64,000 nt of DNA from the NCBI GenBank assembly GCA_002415085.1, contig DIBV01000004.1, positions 62,001 to 126,000 on the forward strand. Direction: 5' to 3'. Below, piece by piece: positions 46,221-54,821 of the stretch (the first letter of the stretch is position 1; each line of letters opens with the position of its first letter). The stretch comes from Arsukibacterium sp. UBA5043 (GTDB lineage: Bacteria > Pseudomonadota > Gammaproteobacteria > Enterobacterales > Alteromonadaceae). Below the pieces are notes generated by a model. It did no database searches. It was given only the letters and a program-made list of their open reading frames with translations, and was not told where the DNA came from. Both the position numbers and the translations under genes were made by a program.

Positions 46221-48202
46221 CTGAGAAATCTATTGGAAATCTCAACTCCTTGCCGACTTATGATCAACAAAAGGTAATAAGCCGCAACTCTGATAACAGC
46301 CCAAGGAGCTACATCTTTGATACTAACTGGGACTTTTTAGGTACAGTGAAAACTGGTGTCGGAAAAAATACTGCAATCAGTTTTTATAACACTGATATTC
46401 GATACCGGGCAGTCATTCAATCTACTCTTGCTTACTTTGTTGAAAGCTACAAAGAAAAAGAGAAAGTCCACCCATCAATTCCTCAAATGACTCACTGGTG
46501 TAGAGGGTTAGCATATATTTCTGAGGCGTTAAACGGAACGAACTGGGACGCGTTATCTGACGACAAAATTTACTCAACATTCAAAAGAAATTTTAGGGAG
46601 ATTATAAAGAGTAGAGACTTATCCCAAAACATTGTTAATAACACGGTAACAACGTTAACTCTTCTAACCCGGCACCAACTCTGCCATAGAATTTTTAGTA
46701 TAGCCGACCTAAATGTGGCAAGCAGTAAAGTCCGCAGGCAACATATCGCAATACCTATTGGCATTTACCAGCAACTTTTAAATCAGGCTATAACTGCAGT
46801 GGAGACTTATCACCCTTTTCGTTTTGAAATTAACAATGCAATGTGTGAGACATTTGCGATATACAACGAAGAGAAATTCCGCACTGGACGCTCCAAAACC
46901 CCTTCCAATGTAAATGAGAGGACGCTACGAAGAACAAGTCAAATTCAGCACAAAATCCCCAATTTTAATCCTACTCGCGATGCTACTTTCTTAACTCATT
47001 TGATGAGTCCTTGCGCGATTGTTTTGTTTGCATTCAGCGGCATTCGAATTGGCGAATTGAAAAGTTTGACGAAGGATAGTTATCAAGAGCGACTTATCTC
47101 TGACGACAAATCCATAAGCATATTAAAGGGTGAAACCACCAAAGGAACAGATGGGCTTCCCAAATCAAAAGTATGGCAAACCCATCCAATCGCAAAGGCT
47201 GCTCTTGAACTCGCTTACGACTCAACTCAGTGTCTTCGTGATCTCTATAAGCTTGAGATAGAAGGTAAGTACAGGGAAGCTAAATTGTCTATGGATGAGT
47301 ATCAAACAGCTTTGAGGGAGATAGAAAGCGTATTTATAACTCTTAAAATAGTTGGGAACCAAAAATCTTACTCTCGGGCCACTCTTGGGAGACATGTCGG
47401 CATCTATTATCAGGGGTTGAATATCAAAGCAACGAAAGAAGATGTAGACAGCTTTAACACGCTTAACCCAAGCAGGAATGGTCAACTTAAAGAGAACGGA
47501 TATCTACCCAGGCTGAGCCCACACGACTTCCGCCGTACCTATGCCGTTTTTTTCAGGCGCTACGGGTTTGGCACTTCTACAAGCATAAAATTCCAGTACA
47601 AACATACAAACATCAATATGTCTGACTATTATGGAAACAATGCTCAATTACAAGCTATGGAAGATATCTTACTTGATAATGATTTGCTCGAATTAATGCA
47701 CAATGAGGGCATCACAATGGGTGTCGATATCTTTGATGAAATATTTAACGAGTCTGATCATTTAAGTGGGGCCGGCGGTGAACGAATTGCTAAAGATAAG
47801 TTTGCAAAACTCGGTAGCGATGATCGCGTGTATATGACCCGTGCAGAAATTGAGACTTTAGTGCGAAACGGAACATTGTCAGTCGTTAAACTGCCTACAG
47901 GCGGATATTGCATGAACGCTTCATGCAGCAGAGTGTGTGGAATAGGTGAATTTGCAGCAGAGATTAAGCCGTGCGAACATCAAGTTATCACAGACAATGA
48001 AGCAAAGGTGATACAAAGGCAAAATTTGCGCTTAATTAAGACGTTTCGGAGTCTGAATTCAGGGGACCCGCTGATGAACAGTATATTGATAGCCACAAAA
48101 CAAAAAATTAAGCGCAACGAGCAGTTAATCAGTAAGCATAATCTGAAGTTTGAAGTATTTGACGACAAAGTCAAAGGCGTGATCGAGACAAACGAGGTTT
48201 GA
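46217..48202 (+). CDS. Tyrosine recombinase, third of trio
   Basis: A 661-aa tyrosine recombinase from a GTG start. Catalytic residues: Arg277 (FSGIRIGEL), His436/Arg439 (SPHDFRRTYAV), His463 (QYKHTN) and Tyr471 or Tyr472 (SDYYG). The C-terminal tail holds a Cys cluster (CMNASCSRVCGIGEF, then KPCEH) probably binding zinc, as in the second protein. It is the largest of the three and catalytically complete. With the first recombinase it could form a heteromeric synapse. Confidence 0.9.
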   Translation: MTEKSIGNLNSLPTYDQQKVISRNSDNSPRSYIFDTNWDFLGTVKTGVGKNTAISFYNTDIRYRAVIQSTLAYFVESYKEKEKVHPSIPQMTHWCRGLAYISEALNGTNWDALSDDKIYSTFKRNFREIIKSRDLSQNIVNNTVTTLTLLTRHQLCHRIFSIADLNVASSKVRRQHIAIPIGIYQQLLNQAITAVETYHPFRFEINNAMCETFAIYNEEKFRTGRSKTPSNVNERTLRRTSQIQHKIPNFNPTRDATFLTHLMSPCAIVLFAFSGIRIGELKSLTKDSYQERLISDDKSISILKGETTKGTDGLPKSKVWQTHPIAKAALELAYDSTQCLRDLYKLEIEGKYREAKLSMDEYQTALREIESVFITLKIVGNQKSYSRATLGRHVGIYYQGLNIKATKEDVDSFNTLNPSRNGQLKENGYLPRLSPHDFRRTYAVFFRRYGFGTSTSIKFQYKHTNINMSDYYGNNAQLQAMEDILLDNDLLELMHNEGITMGVDIFDEIFNESDHLSGAGGERIAKDKFAKLGSDDRVYMTRAEIETLVRNGTLSVVKLPTGGYCMNASCSRVCGIGEFAAEIKPCEHQVITDNEAKVIQRQNLRLIKTFRSLNSGDPLMNSILIATKQKIKRNEQLISKHNLKFEVFDDKVKGVIETNEV

Positions 48203-48203
48203 T

Positions 48204-48644
48204 ATGGCATCAAAAGAGACCACGGAAGGACGGCTGAGAGAAGCACTTCAGCGCTTGGTGGAGAGGCGCCCTGTCCGAGTGAAACTGAAAGGTAGGCTAA
48301 CTCTAAACAAAATCAATAACGAAGCAGGTTTAGGTAACAGCTACATACATAAATTTGAGGACTTTGTTAAGAAGGAAGCTTTACCGGCTATAGATAAGTA
48401 CAACTCAAATTATGATCCTCTTAAGGCCCAGCTCTTAGAAGCTGGCAGCGAGATCACGGAGGTGGAGAGGCTAAAAGTCAAACTCAAAAAGGAAATTGCG
48501 CTCAAGGAGCAGTACCGAAGAGAGCGTGATGATCTTAAAGTTATAAACAAAGAGCTTGAGACACAAAATAGCTCATTAATGTTTAGAGTTTATGAGCTAC
48601 AAGATCAGGTTCGTAAGGATTACAAAGTAAGCCCGTCCCGCTGA
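48204..48644 (+). CDS. Small HTH/coiled-coil protein of the element
   Basis: A 146-aa basic protein. Residues about 30-60 (RLTLNKINNEAGLGNSYIHKF) look like a helix-turn-helix and residues 85-140 form a coiled coil (EVERLKVKLKKEIALKEQYR). It starts 1 nt after the third recombinase stop. It could be the element's regulator or a recombination accessory, comparable to the fourth ORF (a regulator) reported for rulB elements. No exact family is recognised. Confidence 0.72.
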   Translation: MASKETTEGRLREALQRLVERRPVRVKLKGRLTLNKINNEAGLGNSYIHKFEDFVKKEALPAIDKYNSNYDPLKAQLLEAGSEITEVERLKVKLKKEIALKEQYRRERDDLKVINKELETQNSSLMFRVYELQDQVRKDYKVSPSR

Positions 48645-48723
48645 TAGTGAAACAAAGCTTAATCATACTTCAAATGCGGCTGATCAATTCATGAAGCTTG
48701 CCAATTATGCCTTTGCTGGTAGA

Positions 48724-48739
48724 CTGTATGTATATACAG
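48724..48739 (+). promoter_or_regulatory. LexA box of the second umuDC operon
   Basis: CTGTATGTATATACAG, again CTG-N10-CAG, 14 bp before the umuD ATG at 48753. The upstream TTGCCAATT(T)ATGCC sequence is also shared with the first operon's control region, so the promoter was duplicated as a unit. Confidence 0.93.
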
Positions 48740-48752
48740 TGTGGAGATTTAT

Positions 48753-49184
48753 ATGTCAGTAGCGTACCTTGGTGATGCGAGTGTTTGGCCAAAACGTAAG
48801 ATCCCGTTGTATGGCGACCCGGTAAAAGCTGGGTTTCCTTCGCCTGCGCAAGATTATATTGAACGCACGCTTGACTTAAATGAGCTGTGTATCCGTCACC
48901 CTAATGCGACCTTCTTCGTTCGGGTGGAAGGCGACTCGATGATAGAGGCAGGTATCTATGAGGGCGATGTCCTGGTGGTAGACCGCTCTATTGATGCCGA
49001 TCACGGCGACATCGTGGTAGCGGCAGTGGGCGGTGAATTTACTGTGAAAGAGTTCTGCACCCACCCGTCACTCGCTTTATTGCCCCGTAACCGAGCATAC
49101 AAGCCAATTCGGCCACGTAGTGGCGAAGAGCTCAGCATTTTTGGTGTTGTGACGAACGTTATTCGGCAAATGAAACGCAAATGA
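48753..49184 (+). CDS. umuD: UmuD (second copy)
   Basis: A 143-aa UmuD; ATG 48753 (MSVAYLG) is preferred over an in-frame GTG at 48741. The cleavage site is VKAGFPSPA, with Ser in EGDSM and Lys in FTVKE. Synonymous sites differ greatly from the first copy, so it is not a recent tandem duplicate. It overlaps umuC by an ATGA. Confidence 0.96.
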   Translation: MSVAYLGDASVWPKRKIPLYGDPVKAGFPSPAQDYIERTLDLNELCIRHPNATFFVRVEGDSMIEAGIYEGDVLVVDRSIDADHGDIVVAAVGGEFTVKEFCTHPSLALLPRNRAYKPIRPRSGEELSIFGVVTNVIRQMKRK

Positions 49185-50458
49185 ACCAAAATATTTTCGC
49201 TTTGGTCGACTGCAATAACTTCTATGCCAGCTGTGAAAAATTGTTTCGTCCAGACTTGGCCGATACGCCAATCGTTGTGCTTTCTAATAATGATAACTGT
49301 GTAGTTGCCCGCTCTCAGGAAGCGAAAAAACTGGGTATTAAAATGGGCGTGCCGGTATTTCAGGCACGCGAGCTGATGCAAAAACATGGCATAGTGGCAT
49401 TCTCATCCAACTACGCACTCTATGCGGATATGTCGCAGCGGGTGATGAATACACTGGAAAGCCTCGCTCCAAGGGTTGAAGTGTATTCGATTGATGAGGC
49501 CTTTCTTGATCTTACCGGAGTAGACTTTAGTCAGAATCTGACTGAGTTTGGTTTAACGGTAAGACAGCTAGTGCAAAAATGCACAGGTATAACAGTGTGT
49601 GTCGGTATAGCGCCCACCAAGACATTGGCCAAACTCGCTAATCATGCAGCAAAGACATGGCAGAAAACCCGCGGCGTAGTCGATTTAACCAGTAAAGAAC
49701 GCCAGCGTAAGCTGTTAGCTCTTCTACCGGTGGCCGAGGTATGGGGTATCGGCGGCAAGCTAACAAAACGCCTTCAGCAGTTAGGTATCGATACCGCATT
49801 GCAGTTGGCCGACGCTGACCCTAAGTTTATTCGGCAACATTTCTCGGTTGTGGTAGAGCGCACAGTGCGTGAACTGAATGGCGAGTCTTGTATAGCACTG
49901 GAAGAAATGGCGCCGACGAAAAAGCAGATTGTCAGCAGCCGGGCTTTTGGTGAACGTATCACCGACAAACAACAAATGCGTGAAGCGATTAGTGAGTACA
50001 TTAGCCGCGCCTGCAAAAAGCTGCGCCAGGAGCAGCAGGAAGCAAAGTACTTAACCGTTTTTCTGCGTACCAGCCCGTTCAGCGATAAAGATGCACCTTA
50101 TAGCGCCAGTAAAAGCGTTGAGCTTGATAGCCCGACCGGTGACACCAGAATTTTCCTGGCCAAAGCTATGCAGCTTTTGGATGGGCTCTGGCTGGATGGG
50201 TATCGTTACGCCAAAGCCGGCGTGATGCTTTCCGACTTTTACGACCCCGGTGTGCATCAACCTGGTCTTTTTGATGAACCGCTCATTAAAAAAGAGTCAG
50301 ACCACCAATTAATGAAGCTGATAGATAATTTGAACGCCAAACATGGTAAAACCATTTGGTTTGCCAGCCAGGGTACCAAGCAGGACTGGAGCATGAAGCG
50401 TGAGTTACTGTCGCCAGCCTACACTACGAACTGGCGCGATTTACCAGTAGCAAAGTAA
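49181..50458 (+). CDS. umuC: UmuC, DNA polymerase V catalytic subunit (intact)
   Basis: A 425-aa Y-family polymerase. The palm residues are Asp in FALVDCNNFYASCEKLF and the SIDEAFLDL motif (catalytic Asp-Glu). NCVVARSQEAKKLGIKMG follows the SNN site. The thumb/little-finger part includes VCVGIAPTKTLAKLANHAAK and VWGIGGKLTKRLQQLGI. The C-terminal DUF4113 segment ends KQDWSMKRELLSPAYTTNW. It makes translesion DNA synthesis under SOS. It is full length. The first 37 codons may belong to the mobile element and the rest to the original host gene. Confidence 0.97.
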   Translation: MNQNIFALVDCNNFYASCEKLFRPDLADTPIVVLSNNDNCVVARSQEAKKLGIKMGVPVFQARELMQKHGIVAFSSNYALYADMSQRVMNTLESLAPRVEVYSIDEAFLDLTGVDFSQNLTEFGLTVRQLVQKCTGITVCVGIAPTKTLAKLANHAAKTWQKTRGVVDLTSKERQRKLLALLPVAEVWGIGGKLTKRLQQLGIDTALQLADADPKFIRQHFSVVVERTVRELNGESCIALEEMAPTKKQIVSSRAFGERITDKQQMREAISEYISRACKKLRQEQQEAKYLTVFLRTSPFSDKDAPYSASKSVELDSPTGDTRIFLAKAMQLLDGLWLDGYRYAKAGVMLSDFYDPGVHQPGLFDEPLIKKESDHQLMKLIDNLNAKHGKTIWFASQGTKQDWSMKRELLSPAYTTNWRDLPVAK

Positions 50459-50681
50459 ACCCGAAGATAGCTAAATACTGCTGTGACCCCGTGCTCATTT
50501 GAACTTATAATTCATTCGTCACAACTGACCGGTGACCAGGAAACTGGGGTTGTTGATGCCGGAGCAACGCTCCCCCAGCCCGTGAGCGGGATAAAAAGGC
50601 TCCCCGGATTTACTATCAAAGGCATAATTTGATCGGCATTCAGCACATCAGCTTTCCACTTCAGGTATCTAAGGCAAGTAC

Positions 50682-50891
50682 ATGCAAAACAATCTGACTT
50701 GTTCAGAACTGCAGCTCGAGCATGAGCTAAATGTCATTTTTAATAATGATAAAGCTCAGATAAATGAGTGGCTTGATACGCCCATACCAAGGTTAAGTGG
50801 TCAATGCCCTCGCAGCTTCCTTGTTACAGACGAAAAACGCAAAGAACTGTTTCTAGTGCTGCAACAAATGAAGTTTGGCGAGATGGCTTGA
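50682..50891 (+). CDS. Orphan MbcA/ParS/Xre-type antitoxin domain protein
   Basis: A 69-aa ORF. Its second half, INEWLDTPIPRLSGQCPRSF followed by LVTDEKRKELFLVLQQMKFGEMA, follows the DUF2384 pattern (WL-x-tP-xx-LxG-xxP..L) of the antitoxin C-terminal domain that binds RES-type toxins. No RES toxin is in the neighbourhood, so it is a solitary or decayed antitoxin. It lacks the N-terminal Xre HTH. It lies downstream of the umuDC element. Confidence 0.6.
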   Translation: MQNNLTCSELQLEHELNVIFNNDKAQINEWLDTPIPRLSGQCPRSFLVTDEKRKELFLVLQQMKFGEMA

Positions 50892-51653
50892 TCGACTGCT
50901 TTGAGCGAAAAGCAGAAATTTCTCTCCGCATCATAGTACTCATGCGAAAGTATGCTTTGCTTGATAGAGCGGACATTAACGCCTGAAGTTGGACGGACTT
51001 TTAACCGCAAAATGGCATGTGTCTCAACCACAGTGTCCAGCATCCATTCGTCGAGTTGATTGTCACTCGGATCGTGCTTCTCAGTAAGGCAAGCTAACTT
51101 TTTACTACAACAATCATCTTCAAAGCGATCTGCTTCTATTGATTTCCGTAGATCACGCAATTAAGTTGGATTGACAATGTTAGGGGGCGCTAATTTGTCC
51201 TTGCTCTGTAGATTAAATATGACTATTCATATCGACATAAGCTCAATGCAACTTGAAATTTTTGCTTTTTGAGCTTAGAGTGATATTTTTAATAAGTTTC
51301 TAATTTACTGGTTGGCTCAACTTGTTTTAAAAACACGGCGCGCTGGTGCGACTGTTTCATAATGAGCGAGTCCTACAGGCAAATCCTAATTTACAAACAA
51401 ACCATGCAATGAGGTATTCTGCGTCAGACACAGATCCTCTTAGTGAGGGTCAGCCGTGATTCTGGAAATTCCTCATCAAATAGCATATAACTATATGAAA
51501 TTAATAAACTATATAATTTCACTTTGTTGCTACTAACTTAGCTGTTTAAGATCAAGTCGAACCCTCACTATGACTATTAGGACTTTTTCTCATAAGGAGG
51601 CAAAGATCGTATTGTTACTCAATTGATTTCAAAGCCATCTAAAACCACATAAT
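50892..51653. other. 760-bp stretch with no supported gene
   Basis: AT-rich, with small frames on both strands but none with a good start and coherent protein. No tRNA, insertion sequence or terminator was seen. It looks like decayed accessory DNA between the umuDC element and the envelope locus. Confidence 0.6.
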
Positions 51654-53618
51654 TTAAGGCTTTTGGTCTGGTAATCGATATGCTTGTTGCCGATATAAGT
51701 AGGACGGAAGTAACACCTGCGCCAAGGTACGTTTTATTTGTACATCTGACACCGAGCCCGCTTCAATTGTTACACTTTTTGCAACGGGATCATAGATCGC
51801 ACCAATAGCCGGCTGTTGAGGTCGCAGAATCGTTAGCTGTTGCTGCTCCATCAGCGCAAAGTATTGATCAAACTGCATGAATGCTCGGCCAGAGCTACTA
51901 TCGTCACGGGCAAAGTCGCGGCCAATTAGCGGTGTGCTGCCGCTAATACCCATCAACGACAGCATTGTTGGGGCTAAGTCGATCTGGCTGGCTACTGGCT
52001 CAATACGCTTCGGAGTAATGTCTGCGCCAAGGATCAGGGCCGGAATATGAAATTTCTCTACAGGAACCAAGTTATTGCCGTATACCCGGTTATCATGATC
52101 TGCCACAATCAAAAATAAAGTATCCTGCCAGTATGGCTGCTCTCGTGCCTCTGAAATAAATTTACCCAGCGCATAGTCGGCATATTTTACTGAATTATTC
52201 ATGGTGGCTTTGGGCTGTTCGTACAAACTTATACGACCGTCCGGAAACTCAAACGGCGTATGGTTAGACGAGGTAAATACCAAGCTGAAAAACGGCTGTT
52301 TCTGCTGATGCATGTCACTAAAATGCTTGGCAGCTGCTGTAAATAAATCCTCATCGCTGGCCCCCCAACTACCTACGAACACAGGGTTTGACATTTGCGG
52401 TAAGTCAATAATCTGATTAATGTCATTTCCGGTAAAAAAGCTGCGCATATTGTCAAAATGTGCCTCTCCACCATAAATAAAACTGGTATTATAGCCTTGC
52501 TGTGTAAGTGTACTGCCAAGCGTATAGAAATTCTGCTGCGATAACGACAATTTAACTGTGCTTTGTGCTGGTGTCGGCATAAAACCGGATACTACCGCTT
52601 CAATTCCGCGCACTGAACGGGTTCCGGTTGCGTACATTTGCTCAAACCACCAGCCGTCATGTTTCAGTTTCTCTAATTCCGGAGTTACCGGTACACCACC
52701 GAGTGACTCGACAAAGGTTGCGCCCAAACTTTCCTGCAAAATGATCACCAGATTAAGCGGCTTACTTCGTTTCATGGCCGCTTCTCTATAGTGTAGAGTC
52801 GGCAATTCGGAGTTGTTAAAACTGACATGTTTTAGCCAAGGCCAGTCTAATGCCAGTTTTAACATTTCAGCATCCGGTAACTTGCCGTAAATTTCGCTCG
52901 AACGAGCCTCGTGTTTCATATTGTAAAGTGCATACAACACAGAATAAGGCGAGTTGATAATCAAGGAATTAACGAGCGCATCACTGGTAATGGCAAACAT
53001 GGCGGGATTCGCCGGCCGATGTTCAGTAGTTGAACGCACGGCGGAAAATACCAACAGCACCACTAATGGCCAACTAAACCAGAATATTTTGGCTGGATAT
53101 GGCTGCGTTTTTGTTGTTACATTGATAAATACTCGGTTTAGCAACCATAGCATAAACACTGTAACAGCAACGCCCCCCAATAACATGGCACGATAACCCT
53201 GCCATAAAGTGCTGAATACTTCTTTGGGGTATTTTAAATACTCGATGTAAAGCCGGTTTGGGCGGATATCGTATTGCAAAATAAACTGCGGCGTGGAAAC
53301 TTCAATAAAAATAGCCAGACACAGGCCCAATAAAACCCAAAAATGGCTAAAGCCTCGCCACAGGAAAAAGCGCTTTTCACCTGCCAGCAGCGGGGCCAAT
53401 AACACAGGAATAATTAACCACAAACCGGCAAAAATCAGGTCTGCTCTTACTCCTTGTAGTAACATCGTGCTGATATCTCCTGCAACACTAACTCGGTCAA
53501 ACTGCCAGACAAATAATCCCACCCTACTAGCAGTTAACAACAGCAAAATGAGCAACACCATAACGGCATACTGCAAATATGGGCCGAGAAACCAGACAAC
53601 TTTTGAGGGTACAGGCAT
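51654..53618 (-). CDS. LTA synthase-like sulfatase-fold transferase
   Basis: A 654-aa protein: five N-terminal helices (about 5-190), then a large periplasmic alkaline-phosphatase/sulfatase domain. The nucleophile Thr is in YATGTRSVRGIEAVVSGF. Other active-site elements include ILQESLGATF, ASDEDLF and IVADHDNRVYGN (metal-binding Asp-His). This is the LtaS-like family, which transfers glycerol phosphate or phosphoethanolamine from phospholipids. Gram-negatives lack LTA, so the acceptor is probably a periplasmic or surface glycan; that is inference. Divergent from dgkA with a shared PmrA box. Confidence 0.88.
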   Translation of the reverse strand: MPVPSKVVWFLGPYLQYAVMVLLILLLLTASRVGLFVWQFDRVSVAGDISTMLLQGVRADLIFAGLWLIIPVLLAPLLAGEKRFFLWRGFSHFWVLLGLCLAIFIEVSTPQFILQYDIRPNRLYIEYLKYPKEVFSTLWQGYRAMLLGGVAVTVFMLWLLNRVFINVTTKTQPYPAKIFWFSWPLVVLLVFSAVRSTTEHRPANPAMFAITSDALVNSLIINSPYSVLYALYNMKHEARSSEIYGKLPDAEMLKLALDWPWLKHVSFNNSELPTLHYREAAMKRSKPLNLVIILQESLGATFVESLGGVPVTPELEKLKHDGWWFEQMYATGTRSVRGIEAVVSGFMPTPAQSTVKLSLSQQNFYTLGSTLTQQGYNTSFIYGGEAHFDNMRSFFTGNDINQIIDLPQMSNPVFVGSWGASDEDLFTAAAKHFSDMHQQKQPFFSLVFTSSNHTPFEFPDGRISLYEQPKATMNNSVKYADYALGKFISEAREQPYWQDTLFLIVADHDNRVYGNNLVPVEKFHIPALILGADITPKRIEPVASQIDLAPTMLSLMGISGSTPLIGRDFARDDSSSGRAFMQFDQYFALMEQQQLTILRPQQPAIGAIYDPVAKSVTIEAGSVSDVQIKRTLAQVLLPSYLYRQQAYRLPDQKP

Positions 53619-53661
53619 GCAAGAAGATCCTAAAAATTTTTGTGCATGCTAGCCCCCAAAG

Positions 53662-53678
53662 CTTAAGCAAATCTTAAG
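53662..53678. promoter_or_regulatory. PmrA-type box between the LtaS-like gene and dgkA
   Basis: CTTAAGCAAATCTTAAG is a perfect CTTAAG-N5-CTTAAG, the half-site spacing of PmrA boxes. CTTAAG is palindromic, so it can serve both divergent promoters. It is about 45 bp upstream of both the LtaS-like (left) and dgkA (right) starts. Confidence 0.85.
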
Positions 53679-53722
53679 CTAATCAAACTATCTTAGTGGC
53701 ATCAAAACCAGTGGAGAATCAA

Positions 53723-54079
53723 ATGAAGTCGGAAGCTAAAGGGATCAGTCGGCTGTGGTTTGCTAGCAAATACTCCTGGCAGGGGTTAAAAGCAGGATTA
53801 CACAGTGAAGCCGCATTGAGACAAGAAATAGCCGCAATGGCTATATTGTTACCAATTGCTATGCTGGTAAACGTAGAAGCGTCAGAGCGCGCTTTACTGG
53901 TATTGTCACTATTCTTTGTACTTATTGTCGAATTATTAAACACCGCAGTTGAAGTTGTTGTTGACCGTATTGGCGCTGAGTTTCATCCGTTGAGTGGTAA
54001 AGCTAAAGATCTCGCCTCTGCTGCGGTGCTTGCCAGTTTGATCTGTGCATCCTGCGTATGGGGTATCATTTTATGGTGA
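53723..54079 (+). CDS. dgkA: Diacylglycerol kinase
   Basis: A 118-aa three-helix membrane kinase; the start is ATG 53723 (TGGAGA upstream), whereas the frame also reads from 53696. The family block VELLNTAVEVVVDRIGAEFHPLSGKAKDLASAAV matches E. coli DgkA closely, including catalytic Glu and Asn residues. It phosphorylates diacylglycerol to phosphatidate. Here it is linked to EptA and an LtaS-like transferase, both of which release diacylglycerol when they use phospholipid donors, so recycling is its likely job. Confidence 0.95.
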   Translation: MKSEAKGISRLWFASKYSWQGLKAGLHSEAALRQEIAAMAILLPIAMLVNVEASERALLVLSLFFVLIVELLNTAVEVVVDRIGAEFHPLSGKAKDLASAAVLASLICASCVWGIILW

Positions 54080-54777
54080 TCCGTCAATTTTTGCTTAACA
54101 AAACGTCTCATGTGCTGTTTGCTGGTTTTGTCGTTTTGATACTGTTGTTTGATGTTGCCGGGTTGGACGTATGGTTGGCGACCAAGCTCTATGCTCTAGA
54201 AGGCAATCAATGGGCACTCAGGGAGCATTGGTTGACAGAGGATATACTGCACAAAGGCGCCCGAAAATTAAACTATATTCTTGCATCAGCCGTGTTACTC
54301 ACCACGGTGTATTACCATTGGCTAGATAAAACTAATCCAAAACTCAGTAATGCATACCTGGCATTGACGATTTCGCTGATAAGTTCTTTTGCGCTAGTAG
54401 CGTATTTTAAAGCCATTACCAATATTGCCTGCCCCTGGAGTTTGTCATTGTTTGGCGGTATTGAACCTTATATACATTTGCTGCAAACACGGCCGTCCAA
54501 TTTACCTTACAGTCAATGCTTCCCCGCTGGTCACGCTAGTGTCGGTTATGCTTGGGTAGCGTTGTATTACTTTTTTAAACACTCCCGGTATCAGTACCGA
54601 TTTTTCGGCCTTGCCGCTAGTTTAGTTTGTGGGTTTTTGTTGGGTATTACTCAGCAGCTGCGAGGTGCGCACTTTATGTCACACGACATTACGACACTGT
54701 TTATTTGTATCTGTTGCGCCAAACTCAGTTTTAGTGTGTTTTTTCCGCCGGCAATAATAACCGCCAGAGAATGCTAA
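54073..54777 (+). CDS. PAP2-family phosphatase
   Basis: A 234-aa membrane phosphatase with six helices, start ATG at 54073 overlapping the dgkA stop. PAP2 landmarks: KAITNIACPWSLSLF (motif I-like), QCFPAGHASVGYAW (motif II with PxGH) and QLRGAHFMSHDITTLF (motif III His). It would remove phosphate from a lipid phosphate such as lipid A, phosphatidate or undecaprenyl diphosphate. In company with EptA, it may dephosphorylate lipid A or recycle lipid phosphates. The substrate is inferred from context only. Confidence 0.88.
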   Translation: MVIRQFLLNKTSHVLFAGFVVLILLFDVAGLDVWLATKLYALEGNQWALREHWLTEDILHKGARKLNYILASAVLLTTVYYHWLDKTNPKLSNAYLALTISLISSFALVAYFKAITNIACPWSLSLFGGIEPYIHLLQTRPSNLPYSQCFPAGHASVGYAWVALYYFFKHSRYQYRFFGLAASLVCGFLLGITQQLRGAHFMSHDITTLFICICCAKLSFSVFFPPAIITAREC

Positions 54778-54794
54778 CTTAAGATTCTCTTAAG
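54778..54794 (+). promoter_or_regulatory. PmrA-type box upstream of eptA
   Basis: CTTAAGATTCTCTTAAG, again CTTAAG-N5-CTTAAG, starts right at the PAP2 stop and lies 27 bp before the first possible eptA start. It suggests that eptA-pmrAB has its own PmrA-driven promoter. Confidence 0.87.
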
Positions 54795-54821
54795 ACGGGC
54801 ATGGCATCATAGCGCAATACG

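Larger units (their letters stand above)
42742..49291 (+). mobile_element. Trio-recombinase integrative element inserted in umuC (right boundary inferred)
   Basis: The left end is the exact break in umuC at 42741. The core, 42742-48644, holds three successive recombinase-like genes plus a small regulator-like gene. The right end is placed at the equivalent AATAAT in the second umuC (49286-49291), because that would let excision restore one complete umuDC. Elements with three recombinases and a regulator that insert in rulB/umuC are known in Pseudomonas (integron-like elements of rulAB). The right boundary is inference. Confidence 0.6.

Noticed and set aside
50550-50640. GC-rich hairpins (CCCGTGAGCGGG and neighbours) after umuC as an attachment site or insertion-sequence end
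   Set aside because: No matching copy at any element boundary was found.
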